A stretch of 59,149 nt of DNA. Origin: an uncultured Prevotella sp. Lineage in GTDB: Bacteria; Bacteroidota; Bacteroidia; Bacteroidales; Bacteroidaceae. Shown one piece after another: positions 1-7,581 of this stretch. The stretch covers positions 1 to 59,149 of the forward strand of contig ONBG01000018.1 of assembly GCA_900316015.1 (NCBI GenBank), in the 5' to 3' direction. Numbering within the stretch: position 1 is the stretch's first letter; the number at the start of each line of letters is the position of its first letter. Position numbers and translations under genes: made by a program. Below the pieces are notes generated by a model, which searched no databases, was not told the origin of the DNA, and saw only the letters and a list, made by a program, of their open reading frames with translations.

Positions 1-130
1 AAAGGACTGTAAACTTATCCGGAACGTAGCGAATAAACGTGACAACCCATTTAGTTATTAACATCAGAAGTTGTCAACTAAATCCAGTAAACTACAGTTT
101 CAAGATTAAGTTCTTGATCACACGGTTTCT

Positions 131-214
131 GAAAGGTCATCTCCTGCCTTGCAAAAGGTTATCTCCTGCCTCGTGAAAGGTTACCTTTTAGCGTACGAAA
201 GGTTATCTCCTGCT
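131..214. repeat. Short interspersed repeat cluster (AAAGGTYATCTCCTGC type)
   Basis: Three copies of an 'AAAGGT(C/T)ATCTCCTGC' unit (about 131-148, 153-170, 197-214) surround a variant reading GAAAGGTTACCTTTTAGCGT. The same words recur at 20341-20427, and GGTTATCTCCTG recurs at 51583-51594. The cluster lies just before the response-regulator gene. The remaining upstream sequence (1-130) shows nothing I can assign. Confidence 0.6.
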
Positions 215-283
215 ATCGGTGTTGACTATTTTCCCATTAGATTACTTGTCATCTCCCATATTTTTCGTAAATTTGCAACGAAC

Positions 284-1618
284 ATGGGAGATATGAAGCA
301 TCATATATTAATTGTGGAGGATGATCTCACATTCGCAACGATGTTGAAGTCATACTTGGGGAAGAAAGGCTATCTCGTCGACTCCACCAGCAAAGTCTCT
401 ATGGCTTGCAGCCAGATAGAGAAAGGGAACTTCGACCTTGTCCTGACAGACCTCCGCCTGCCAGATAAGGATGGTACCGTCCTGTTGCCGTGGATGAGGG
501 AGAAAGGGCTGCACACCCCAATCATCATCATGACACGGTATGCGGATATAAGAGGTGCTGTCCAGGCGATGAAGGACGGCGCGGCTGATTATATCGCCAA
601 GCCCATGCATCCGGATGAGTTGCTCAAGAAAATCCAGGATGCGATTGGGGAGAATGCGCCCGACCAGGTTCCTGTGGGGCAGAACTACAAGGAAATCGCT
701 GCGAACAATACTTATCTGGAAGGGGAGAGCGAAGAGGCTCGCCGATTATATAACTATGTGGCATTGGTTGCCCCCACTTCCATGTCTGTATTGATCACGG
801 GTGCCAGTGGGACGGGGAAGGAGTTCGTCGCCCATCGTATCCATGAGAAGAGTAACCGGTCGGATAAGCCCTTCTTTGCCATCGACTGTGGGGCGATCCC
901 TGAGGAGTTGGCAGCCAGTGAGTTCTTTGGACATATCAAAGGGTCTTTTACCGGGGCGTTGACGGATAAGGTCGGTGCTTTTGAGGCAGCCCATGGAGGG
1001 ACATTGTTTCTGGATGAGGTGGAGAATCTTAGTTATAAGGTACAGGTGCAACTCCTACGCGCGATCCAGGAAAGGCAGATCCGCAAGATCGGCTCCAATG
1101 AGCTGATACCTATTGACGTTCGGCTGATTTGTGCCACCAATGAGAATCTTCTTGAGGCGATAGAAGAGGGGCGCTTCCGGGAGGATCTCTATCATCGGAT
1201 CAACGAGTTCTCGTTGAACGTGCCCAACCTCTGTGACCGGGGCGATGATATCCTGCTGTTTGCCAATTTCTTCCTGGACCAGGCAAACCAGGAATTGAAT
1301 AAGAAAATCCGTGGGTTTACACCTGAGGCTAACAAGGACATGAAGGCTTATTCATGGCCAGGGAATCTCAGGCAATTGAAAAATACCATTATGCGGGCTG
1401 TCCTCTTGGCACAGGCTGATCAGATTTCTCCCGTTGAGCTGAACCTGGAACCGGATCAAGGGGATAAGAATATGTTGCTCCATAATGCAGAGGATGAGAA
1501 AAAACAGATCGAGGAGGCACTTCGGCGCACGGGCAACCATAAGAGCAAGGCTGCGCTTCTCTTGGGTATCGACCGGAAAACCTTATATAATAAGATGAAA
1601 CTCTATAAGATGAGGTAA
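284..1618 (+). CDS. Sigma-54-dependent response regulator (NtrC family)
   Basis: A 444-residue enhancer-binding protein that should activate RpoN promoters when phosphorylated. The receiver domain has the acidic pair in LIVEDD and phospho-acceptor Asp56 in LTDLRLP. The AAA+ domain carries Walker A (GASGTGKE), a GSFTGA loop (variant of the sigma-54-contacting GAFTGA) and Walker B (TLFLDEVE). The C-terminus has a Fis-type helix-turn-helix (NHKSKAALLLGIDRKTLYNK). The reading frame extends upstream to 149, but that stretch is repeat-derived and no receiver starts there, so ATG 284 (or 293) is preferred. It converges with the sensor kinase, 10 bp apart, and the two probably form one system. Two -24/-12-like promoters lie within 8 kb. 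Confidence 0.93.
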   Translation: MGDMKHHILIVEDDLTFATMLKSYLGKKGYLVDSTSKVSMACSQIEKGNFDLVLTDLRLPDKDGTVLLPWMREKGLHTPIIIMTRYADIRGAVQAMKDGAADYIAKPMHPDELLKKIQDAIGENAPDQVPVGQNYKEIAANNTYLEGESEEARRLYNYVALVAPTSMSVLITGASGTGKEFVAHRIHEKSNRSDKPFFAIDCGAIPEELAASEFFGHIKGSFTGALTDKVGAFEAAHGGTLFLDEVENLSYKVQVQLLRAIQERQIRKIGSNELIPIDVRLICATNENLLEAIEEGRFREDLYHRINEFSLNVPNLCDRGDDILLFANFFLDQANQELNKKIRGFTPEANKDMKAYSWPGNLRQLKNTIMRAVLLAQADQISPVELNLEPDQGDKNMLLHNAEDEKKQIEEALRRTGNHKSKAALLLGIDRKTLYNKMKLYKMR

Positions 1619-1628
1619 GAGATTATCC

Positions 1629-3890
1629 TTATCCTTGTGAGGGTTTTTGCGCGAAGGATTCTCGAATAGCAGTCTCCACCCTTTGGGCTTCCAGGCATAC
1701 GACAGTAGCTTCCAGCCTTATTTCTTCAGAGAAAGTAGGATCTCCTCTTCTGTCTTCCAATGCTTTCAGCGGCGCGATACTGGTCTTTGCTCCTATCTGG
1801 ATGAACAAGGGGAGCATCTTGTGGGCGAGGGCGGAAAGGGTAGGAGTGTCCTGCTCACGGATAGCCTTTGTCATCGTCTCCCGGTTCTTGCATGTTTCCG
1901 ACAGGAATGTTTCCATGATTTCTTTCGCCACTTCTGGATCTTCGCCAGCGAATGCGGTAAGGGCAGCGAAGTCGTAGCTCGCGTCGGTCCCTGTGATATG
2001 CCGTGGCGAGGCATTCCCTTGTTCGGTAAATTGCCGGAGGTTCGAGACGACCATCTTGAAGTCCTCTGCCGTGAAGGGCTTGTGCAGGCAACCAGCGAAC
2101 CCATGTGCTTGCAGCTCTTGCGCAGAGAGATCAGAGCGTGCAGTGAGCGCGATGACGGGAATGTCCTTGGCGGATGGGATCCGCCTGATTTCCTTCACCA
2201 TCTCTATGCCGTTCATTGCAGGCATCTGGATGTCCGTGAGAATGAGATTATAGTCGTGGGCGCGCAATTTCTGGAGCATCTCTTCGGGCTGCAGACAGGT
2301 GGTTATGCTTTCCACCGTGTGTTGCAGCATGGCTTGCATCATCTGCAGTTGCAGTCGGTCGTCGTCGATCATCAATACGTGGAAGGGCAGGGTGGCCATG
2401 GGCATCCTCGCCTGGGCTTGTGTCGTTGGGATCATGACATGGAAGGTGGTCCCTTCACCCACCTTGCTCTCAACGGTAATCGTTCCCTTCAACAGTTGTA
2501 CCAACTGCAGGGTAATGGTCAGTCCCAAGCCAAATCCCTCCTGCCCTTGGGCATTCTTCAGTCGCGTGAACTCCTGGAACATGCGGTTTTGGTCGGCAGG
2601 AGAGATCCCACATCCCGTATCAGATACATCCATCAGCAATTGATGGTCGTGTAGTTCTGTCTGTAAGGTCACGCTTCCTTTCTCTGTGAACTTGATGGCA
2701 TTTGACAATAAGTTCTCGATGATCTGCCGGATGCGGAAGGCATCACTGCTCACCGTTCGGCTGGGTTCTATTCTATTCTCCCATTTGAGTTTCAATCCTT
2801 TTTCCTGAGCGGTCGGCTTGAAGCTCTGGAAGATCGCCTCCATCAGCTGTGCAGGTTGGAAGATCACGTTTTCCACATCCATCTTGTGGGAGTCGAGCTT
2901 GTGGAAATCGAGTAGCGATGAGATCATTCGCAGCAAATGTCTGGCGGCAGATTGCATGTTCTCTAAGTAGGAGAGCTGCCTGCTGTCGTGAGTGATCCGC
3001 CTCAGCAAGTCGATATGCCCAATGATAGAAGAGGTAGGAGCCTTGATGTCGTGGGTGATGGTGAGCATCAACTGCTCGCGTTCTTTCAGCAATTGGTTGG
3101 CTTTCGCATTGGCTTGTTCCAGTTGTCGCCGGTATTCATTGCTCCGGAAGATATCCCTCCAGATGATGAACAGGAAAATGGCTGCTAATACGAGAGCTGT
3201 CATGGTGATGATTCCCATGGTTTTGATGGACTGTGCCTTTGCCTCTTGGATGCTGTAAGAGCGGTACTTCTGCATCAGGCTGTCTTCATGCTGCATGGTC
3301 TGTAGGAGTCCGCTCACTCGTTGGTTCAACTGCCTGATGTGTTCTTTCATCTCTTCCTCTTTCTCCTGCATCCTACGTGCGCTTCTCTCATGGTGGCTAC
3401 GGGCTTGGGTCAGGAGCTGTCGCATCGAGTCGGTAGGGTTGTAAGCAGTCTCTACGCTGTCAATGACTACGGTGGTAGAGACTGTCTTGACGTTAGCGGA
3501 GTCTTTCTTATGTGACCGGAAGACATCCCCTAAGCGCTTGAAGAAACCTCTCTTTTGCTTTTCCGTATATTGTTTGGTGACGGTCACCTTGCTGCGTTTT
3601 ACCTTGGGGGCGCGGATCAACGGGCGTCTTGTCTCAATGAGCTTGTCCACATAATGTTGGTAGTTTGGCTCTTGGTTCATGGTATCTAACATCTGATAGA
3701 TCTCCGCGTTCTTCCTCTCCCGATCTGCCAAGAGTACTTTCAGGGAGTCGACATAGTTCTGTTCCACCCTGTTGGTCTCCAACAAGGATGACATCTTTTG
3801 GTAGACCATATTGATGGCAACCACCAACAGCAATAGCAGTAATACGAATCCGCATGCTACTTTTACCTGTGTAGGAAATCTATTCATCAT
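1629..3890 (-). CDS. Hybrid sensor histidine kinase with receiver and Hpt domains
   Basis: About 753 residues. Numbering from M17 of the longer frame, membrane segments lie near residues 11-27 and 226-244 and enclose a mostly helical, Lys/Glu-rich sensor region of about 200 residues. A HisKA domain (His in ITHDIKAP, about 280), HATPase (N box NLLSNAIKF; GFGLGL), a receiver (Asp in LTDIQMPAMNG, about 553) and a C-terminal Hpt-like domain (His in ALAHKML, about 690) follow. It can thus run a full His-Asp-His relay, with the neighbouring sigma-54 regulator as the likely final acceptor. The open frame extends to 3938, but a TAATTTTG -7 box at 3906-3913 lies inside that extension, so ATG 3890 (or 3887) is favoured. 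The signal sensed is not evident. Confidence 0.9.
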   Translation of the reverse strand: MMNRFPTQVKVACGFVLLLLLLVVAINMVYQKMSSLLETNRVEQNYVDSLKVLLADRERKNAEIYQMLDTMNQEPNYQHYVDKLIETRRPLIRAPKVKRSKVTVTKQYTEKQKRGFFKRLGDVFRSHKKDSANVKTVSTTVVIDSVETAYNPTDSMRQLLTQARSHHERSARRMQEKEEEMKEHIRQLNQRVSGLLQTMQHEDSLMQKYRSYSIQEAKAQSIKTMGIITMTALVLAAIFLFIIWRDIFRSNEYRRQLEQANAKANQLLKEREQLMLTITHDIKAPTSSIIGHIDLLRRITHDSRQLSYLENMQSAARHLLRMISSLLDFHKLDSHKMDVENVIFQPAQLMEAIFQSFKPTAQEKGLKLKWENRIEPSRTVSSDAFRIRQIIENLLSNAIKFTEKGSVTLQTELHDHQLLMDVSDTGCGISPADQNRMFQEFTRLKNAQGQEGFGLGLTITLQLVQLLKGTITVESKVGEGTTFHVMIPTTQAQARMPMATLPFHVLMIDDDRLQLQMMQAMLQHTVESITTCLQPEEMLQKLRAHDYNLILTDIQMPAMNGIEMVKEIRRIPSAKDIPVIALTARSDLSAQELQAHGFAGCLHKPFTAEDFKMVVSNLRQFTEQGNASPRHITGTDASYDFAALTAFAGEDPEVAKEIMETFLSETCKNRETMTKAIREQDTPTLSALAHKMLPLFIQIGAKTSIAPLKALEDRRGDPTFSEEIRLEATVVCLEAQRVETAIRESFAQKPSQG

Positions 3891-3905
3891 CGTTCTTGTT
3901 ACATA

Positions 3906-3913
3906 CAAAATTA
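3906..3913 (-). promoter_or_regulatory. -7 box of the sensor-kinase gene
   Basis: Minus-strand TAATTTTG matches the Bacteroidota -7 consensus TAnnTTTG and lies 15 bp before ATG 3890. No good -33 TTG is seen at 19-21 bp. Confidence 0.4.
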
Positions 3914-4068
3914 CGCGTTTCTGTGAAAGGTCGCGCACATCCTCTTGTCCTTTTATGATTCTTTATCATTCAGCATTCCCATCGTAATTGTTCGAGATCT
4001 GTTTGAGATCCGTTCAAGTCGCGAGATAGCAGTTGAATCATGGCTCCTCATGGTATTCAGGCATGAAC

Positions 4069-4097
4069 AAAAAGGGAGGGACAACGAGCCCCCTCCC
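4069..4097 (-). terminator. Minus-strand intrinsic terminator
   Basis: GGGAGGG/CCCTCCC stem (4091-4097 with 4074-4080), loop of 10 bases, followed on the minus strand by TTTTT (4073-4069). It does not sit next to the end of any annotated gene on that strand. Confidence 0.65.
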
Positions 4098-4358
4098 CCC
4101 TTCTCTTCGCTAAGATCAGGTCATGTAGTGGTGTAAATCGCAGTCAACGATTATACGATTGATTACTCTTTAAGAGCAAATGTTGACCTCTATTTGCTCA
4201 CTCTTGAGCTGGTGAACTTGCTTACTATTCTTTATAACCTCTTAACTATTGAAACGAACTAAACAAATGTCTTATATGGAAAAAACTCTCTAATGTGTTA
4301 CACCTTCATCCTTTGTTCATTAACGAAAAACTCTCTGATATGCCTATGACGTGGTCTT
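4069..4358 (-). ncRNA. Candidate sigma-54-dependent small RNA
   Basis: The minus strand has a -24/-12 match at 4384-4369, which predicts a start near 4358. A GC-rich hairpin followed by T5 ends near 4069. No ORF of convincing length or composition lies between: the two ATGs near 4320 and 4308 stop after four and three codons. The transcript would be about 290 nt. It contains two AGAGAGTTTTT words (near 4327-4337 and 4280-4291) and a GAGCAAAT/ATTTGCTC stem (4174-4181/4192-4199). Several sigma-54 two-component systems elsewhere control small RNAs (GlrR-glmY, LuxO-qrr). This is inference from layout only. Confidence 0.4.
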
Positions 4359-4368
4359 GAATCATACA

Positions 4369-4384
4369 TGCCAATTACGTGCCA
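4369..4384 (-). promoter_or_regulatory. Candidate sigma-54 (-24/-12) promoter
   Basis: Minus strand reads TGGCACGTAATTGGCA. Against TGGCACGnnnnTTGCW it matches the whole -24 block, and the GG-to-GC spacing is exact; the -12 block differs at one base (TGGC for TTGC). It points toward the sensor kinase, but an intrinsic terminator intervenes at 4097-4069. Confidence 0.55.
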
Positions 4385-4461
4385 ATCCTGGACGGGCACT
4401 TGTAAAGTCTTTATTCATAAGGGAATAGAGGAAAAAGGTGCTTTCTTTGCTTGTGAAAATA

Positions 4462-4507
4462 TTGAGAAAATGGGGAATGCTTGGGGAATGATTCCCCATT
4501 TTCTCAA
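4462..4507. terminator. Perfect 17-bp inverted repeat after the L-galactose operon
   Basis: Arms 4462-4478 and 4491-4507 are exact reverse complements (arm ends TTGAGAAAATGGGGAAT), with a 12-base loop. It lies 35 bp beyond the stop of the zinc dehydrogenase, so it probably ends that operon, although no clean T run follows. The loop holds a second GGGGAAT that can pair with the same ATTCCCC, giving a competing smaller hairpin. It also lies 78-123 bp upstream of the -24/-12 motif, a typical distance for an enhancer site. Confidence 0.6.
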
Positions 4508-4542
4508 GAATGTATGGCTTTTACCGAAGGAGAGTCCTTCTC

Positions 4543-5559
4543 TTAGAACTCCACTAAGATGCGGAAGGTCTTCCCGGGATGGGAAGCCCAGTCTTGCATG
4601 GCTGCTGCTGCCTGCTCTGGTGGTACGACGCGTGTGACTAACCGCTCAGTAGGACAGCTACCTTTGCTGAGGTAATTGATGACGGCCCTGAAGTCTTTAG
4701 GCAATGCATTCCTGGAGCCGCGGATATCCAATTCTTTCTGCACGAACAACTTTGTTTGGAAAGACACAGCCTCCTTGGAATAGCCGATGCAAACGACCCT
4801 GCCGGTAAACCCTACCTCATCGACGGCTGTCTGGTAAGTAGTAGGGCTTCCTACTGCCTCGATGGCTACGTCTACCCCCAATCCGTGGGTAATCTCTTGG
4901 AGCCGTTGATGAATGTTTTCCTTGGCTACATTGATGCCATAGGTAGCTCCGAGCTGTTGGGCAAGGGCGAGCTTTTCGTCATCGATGTCGCTGGCTATGA
5001 CGATGGCACCGCGCTGGGATGCCCGAATGATGGCTCCCATGCCGACCATGCCACAGCCTTCCACCAGCACATACTCATTGTCTACAACTTGTCCGCGGGC
5101 TACCGCATGGAACCCTACGCTCATTGGCTCGATCAGGGCACAGTCCCTGACGGGGATATTCCCTGCTGGGATGACCTTATCTGCTGCGATCACGGCATAT
5201 TCCTGCATGACTCCATTGCGCTGTACGCCTAAGGTCTCGTTGTGTTCACAGGCATTGACGCGCCCATTGCGGCAGGAAGCACAGTGCCCGCAGTTGGTGT
5301 AAGGGTTCAGGGTTACGGTCATTCCCGGTTGCAGGTTAGCGGTCACGCCTTCCCCGCAAGCCTCGATGACAGCTCCAACCTCATGACCCGGGATGACGGG
5401 CATCCTTACCATGGGGTTGCGACCTAAATAGGTGTTGAGGTCGGAACCACAGAACCCGACATAATGGATTTTCAATAATACCTCCCCAGCTCGTAGCTGG
5501 GGCTTTTCTACATCAACGACCTTCAAGTCCTGAAGGCCTGCTATTTGAATGGCTTTCAT
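4543..5559 (-). CDS. Zinc-dependent alcohol dehydrogenase, probable L-galactonate 5-dehydrogenase
   Basis: A 338-residue medium-chain dehydrogenase, the usual length. Catalytic-zinc residues are seen in GFCGSD and IPGHE, structural-zinc cysteines in CGHCASCRNGRVNAC (about residues 92-106), and a nucleotide-binding glycine motif in GCGMVGMGA. It is the last gene of a three-gene minus-strand operon after an aldo-keto reductase and a lactonase. The same enzyme set converts L-galactose to D-tagaturonate in Bacteroides vulgatus, where a protein of this family oxidises L-galactonate. The substrate here is inferred from that context; fuconate or idonate derivatives are alternatives. Confidence 0.8.
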   Translation of the reverse strand: MKAIQIAGLQDLKVVDVEKPQLRAGEVLLKIHYVGFCGSDLNTYLGRNPMVRMPVIPGHEVGAVIEACGEGVTANLQPGMTVTLNPYTNCGHCASCRNGRVNACEHNETLGVQRNGVMQEYAVIAADKVIPAGNIPVRDCALIEPMSVGFHAVARGQVVDNEYVLVEGCGMVGMGAIIRASQRGAIVIASDIDDEKLALAQQLGATYGINVAKENIHQRLQEITHGLGVDVAIEAVGSPTTYQTAVDEVGFTGRVVCIGYSKEAVSFQTKLFVQKELDIRGSRNALPKDFRAVINYLSKGSCPTERLVTRVVPPEQAAAAMQDWASHPGKTFRILVEF

Positions 5560-5594
5560 CGTTTATAGCTGTTTATATCGATCTAATCTCTTTT

Positions 5595-6527
5595 TTATTC
5601 AGACATGTTCTTTACATAAGGTAGGTGGACGGGATCCTCGAATTGGTAGAATCTCCGTGCGTTCTCTCCTAAGAAAAGGTGCTTCTCTTCATCACTGAAT
5701 ACCTTGCTTTTCGTGAAAAAGTCGTATGACATGCGATAGGTGATGGCAGTAATGGTGCGTGGATAGTCCGAGCCCCACATCAACTTCTCCATCCCCACCT
5801 CATCAGCGGCTTCGCGGATGGCGCGGATGGCACCGGGGAATGGATAGAACTCATCATTGAATAGCCAGGTGATGCCGCCAGATTCTATCATGACATTCTT
5901 ATGTCTTGCCAGTCGGATTTGCTCCATCCACCCCTCGCTGCCTACCATCCCGAAGTGGGCAATGGCTATTTTCAGGTCGGGAAAGGTATGGATGATGTCT
6001 TCTACTTCGGCAATTTGTCCCGTACCAGGCTCGAGGGCAAGGGACAGGATCGCATGATGGACATCCATGACCTGGTACATCTGCATCAGTTCTTGGCTGT
6101 TCAGCGCTAGCCTGCTGCCATCCTTGCGCCTCAATCGGTGACCGGGAATGGTCATGCCACAGAATCCATGGTTAAGTAACTCTTCCACCTTTGCGGTATT
6201 GACAGATTGAAGATAGGGGAGCAGGCCCGTCACCTTGAAGCGATGGGGATAACGTGACCGCACTTCTGCTAAGTAGTCGTTCTGCATCCCATCGATAAAT
6301 TCCTGTACAATGACCGCGGCAGATACCTGCGCATAGTCCATGTTCGATAGGAAAACCTCAGCGGTATTCCTACCGTCTATCATAAACGGTGGGAGCATCT
6401 GACGCTCTTCGCCCATGAATTCCGACCTTCCATTGTGCAAGGTCCGAATTCGCTTCCCGTCAACTTCCGTGTCTTGCCTTAGCCATAGGTGGCTATGGGC
6501 ATCGATGATAGGATAATAATCGTGCAT
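5595..6527 (-). CDS. Amidohydrolase-family sugar lactonase, probable L-galactono-1,5-lactonase
   Basis: A 310-residue COG3618-type amidohydrolase, the family that includes L-fuconolactonase and L-galactonolactonase. The metal-binding start IIDAHSHLW is at residues 6-14; further family signatures are AIAHFG and the C-terminal LMWGSDYPR with its catalytic Asp. There is no signal peptide, so it is cytoplasmic. It lies 12 bp after the aldo-keto reductase and 35 bp before the dehydrogenase. It would hydrolyse the lactone made by the first enzyme to L-galactonate. The operon has no sugar-acid dehydratase, which would be expected in the non-phosphorylating L-fucose route; this favours L-galactose. 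Confidence 0.8.
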   Translation of the reverse strand: MHDYYPIIDAHSHLWLRQDTEVDGKRIRTLHNGRSEFMGEERQMLPPFMIDGRNTAEVFLSNMDYAQVSAAVIVQEFIDGMQNDYLAEVRSRYPHRFKVTGLLPYLQSVNTAKVEELLNHGFCGMTIPGHRLRRKDGSRLALNSQELMQMYQVMDVHHAILSLALEPGTGQIAEVEDIIHTFPDLKIAIAHFGMVGSEGWMEQIRLARHKNVMIESGGITWLFNDEFYPFPGAIRAIREAADEVGMEKLMWGSDYPRTITAITYRMSYDFFTKSKVFSDEEKHLFLGENARRFYQFEDPVHLPYVKNMSE

Positions 6528-6539
6528 GGTGGAATGGGA

Positions 6540-7472
6540 TTAAGTGTTTGCCCAGGATACGCGTTGCTGATTCCCAATGATTTCCTTCACCTTGCTAATG
6601 AGCTCCTGTGGCGCAGGCTCGTCCACAGCCTGGATGTTTTCCAACACGTTCTTCGGGCGAGTCGTACTGAATAAGGTAGTGGCAATGCGCGGGTTCTGGG
6701 TAGAATATTGGATGGCGAGCTTCTCTATGGGATAGTGCTGCTCGTGACAATATTGGGCAGCTCTTTGGCAAGCTTCCACCAAAGGCTTGGGTGCTGGATG
6801 CCAATCAGGAACGCCTCGCTCCGTGAGCAGTCCCATCGAGAAGGGGGACGCGTTGATCACCCCTACGTGATGGGCCTCAAAGAAATCGAGGAAATCGACC
6901 AGCTTGTCATCGCAGAGGCAGTAATGGCAAAAGTTGAGAATGGTCTCGACAGTGCCCTCAGGTACCTGCTCGATCACCCATTTCAAGTTCTCCAACTGTA
7001 GGTCGGTGATGCCCACATGCTTGACGACTCCCTTCTCCCTGAGTTCTACAAGGGCAGGGAGCGTCTCGTTGACGACCTGGTGGAGGTCGGCAAACTCGAT
7101 ATCATGTACGTTGATGAGGTCGAGGTAGTCGACGTTCAGTCGATCCATGCTTTCGTAGACACTCTCTGTGGCGCGCTTGGCAGAGTAGTCCCATGTGTTA
7201 TGCCCGTCCTTTCCATACCTCCCTACCTTCGTAGAGAGGTAATAGCGGTCGCGGTCGATCTCCTTGAGAGCCTTGCCCAAGACGGTCTCAGCCTTATAAT
7301 AACCATAATAAGGTGAGACATCAATAAAATTAATACCGTGCTCAACTGCCGTATGGACGGCCTGGATACCTTCCTTCTCCTTGAGGTCGTGGAAGACTCC
7401 GCCTAAAGATGAGGCACCGAAAGAGAGTGCCGATACCTTCATTCCTGTATGTCCTAATGTTCTATATTCCAT
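6540..7472 (-). CDS. Aldo-keto reductase, probable L-galactose 1-dehydrogenase
   Basis: A 310-residue aldo-keto reductase. The start MEYRTLGHTGMKVSALSFG is classical for the family, so ATG 7472 is chosen; the frame upstream to 7610 covers promoter sequence. The catalytic tetrad can be read as Asp and Tyr in FIDVSPYYG, Lys in STKVGR and His in INVHDIEF. It is the first gene of the operon and should oxidise L-galactose (possibly L-fucose) to the lactone with NAD(P)+. Regulation is probably by the divergent LacI-type protein through a 16-bp palindrome at 7552-7567. Confidence 0.82.
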   Translation of the reverse strand: MEYRTLGHTGMKVSALSFGASSLGGVFHDLKEKEGIQAVHTAVEHGINFIDVSPYYGYYKAETVLGKALKEIDRDRYYLSTKVGRYGKDGHNTWDYSAKRATESVYESMDRLNVDYLDLINVHDIEFADLHQVVNETLPALVELREKGVVKHVGITDLQLENLKWVIEQVPEGTVETILNFCHYCLCDDKLVDFLDFFEAHHVGVINASPFSMGLLTERGVPDWHPAPKPLVEACQRAAQYCHEQHYPIEKLAIQYSTQNPRIATTLFSTTRPKNVLENIQAVDEPAPQELISKVKEIIGNQQRVSWANT

Positions 7473-7499
7473 TAATCTTCGTAGCTTGTATTTCTGTTG

Positions 7500-7507
7500 C
7501 AAAAGTA
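7500..7507 (-). promoter_or_regulatory. -7 box of the L-galactose operon
   Basis: Minus-strand TACTTTTG fits TAnnTTTG, 27 bp before ATG 7472. No -33 TTG is seen at 19-21 bp, which suits an activator-dependent promoter. The LacI-type palindrome lies 44 bp upstream. Confidence 0.5.
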
Positions 7508-7551
7508 CAGGACAATGATGAAAAGTCGTATTCACAAATACTAAAAACTGA

Positions 7552-7567
7552 ACGTAATGCGTTACGT
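7552..7567. promoter_or_regulatory. LacI-type operator, site 1
   Basis: ACGTAATGCGTTACGT has perfect 6-bp arms ACGTAA/TTACGT. It lies in the divergent region, 44 bp upstream of the operon's -7 box and 14 bp before the regulator's own ATG, so the protein could activate the operon and repress itself. Sites 2 (10590) and 3 (20233) are close relatives. Confidence 0.7.
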
Positions 7568-7581
7568 AAGAAAAAGAGCGC

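Noticed and set aside
149-283. Upstream extension of the response regulator
   Set aside because: It translates the short repeats; the receiver fold starts after ATG 284.
1647-2654. A 335-codon open frame on the plus strand opposite the sensor kinase
   Set aside because: It is antisense to conserved kinase and receiver motifs and its translation has no recognisable domain.
4369-4384. Sigma-54 promoter as the direct promoter of the sensor kinase
   Set aside because: It would give a leader of about 470 nt interrupted by an intrinsic terminator, and the kinase gene has a closer -7 box at 3906-3913.
4543-7472. L-fucose oxidation pathway as the main call
   Set aside because: Enzyme families overlap, but no fuconate dehydratase or keto-deoxy-fuconate enzyme is present; kept only as an alternative.
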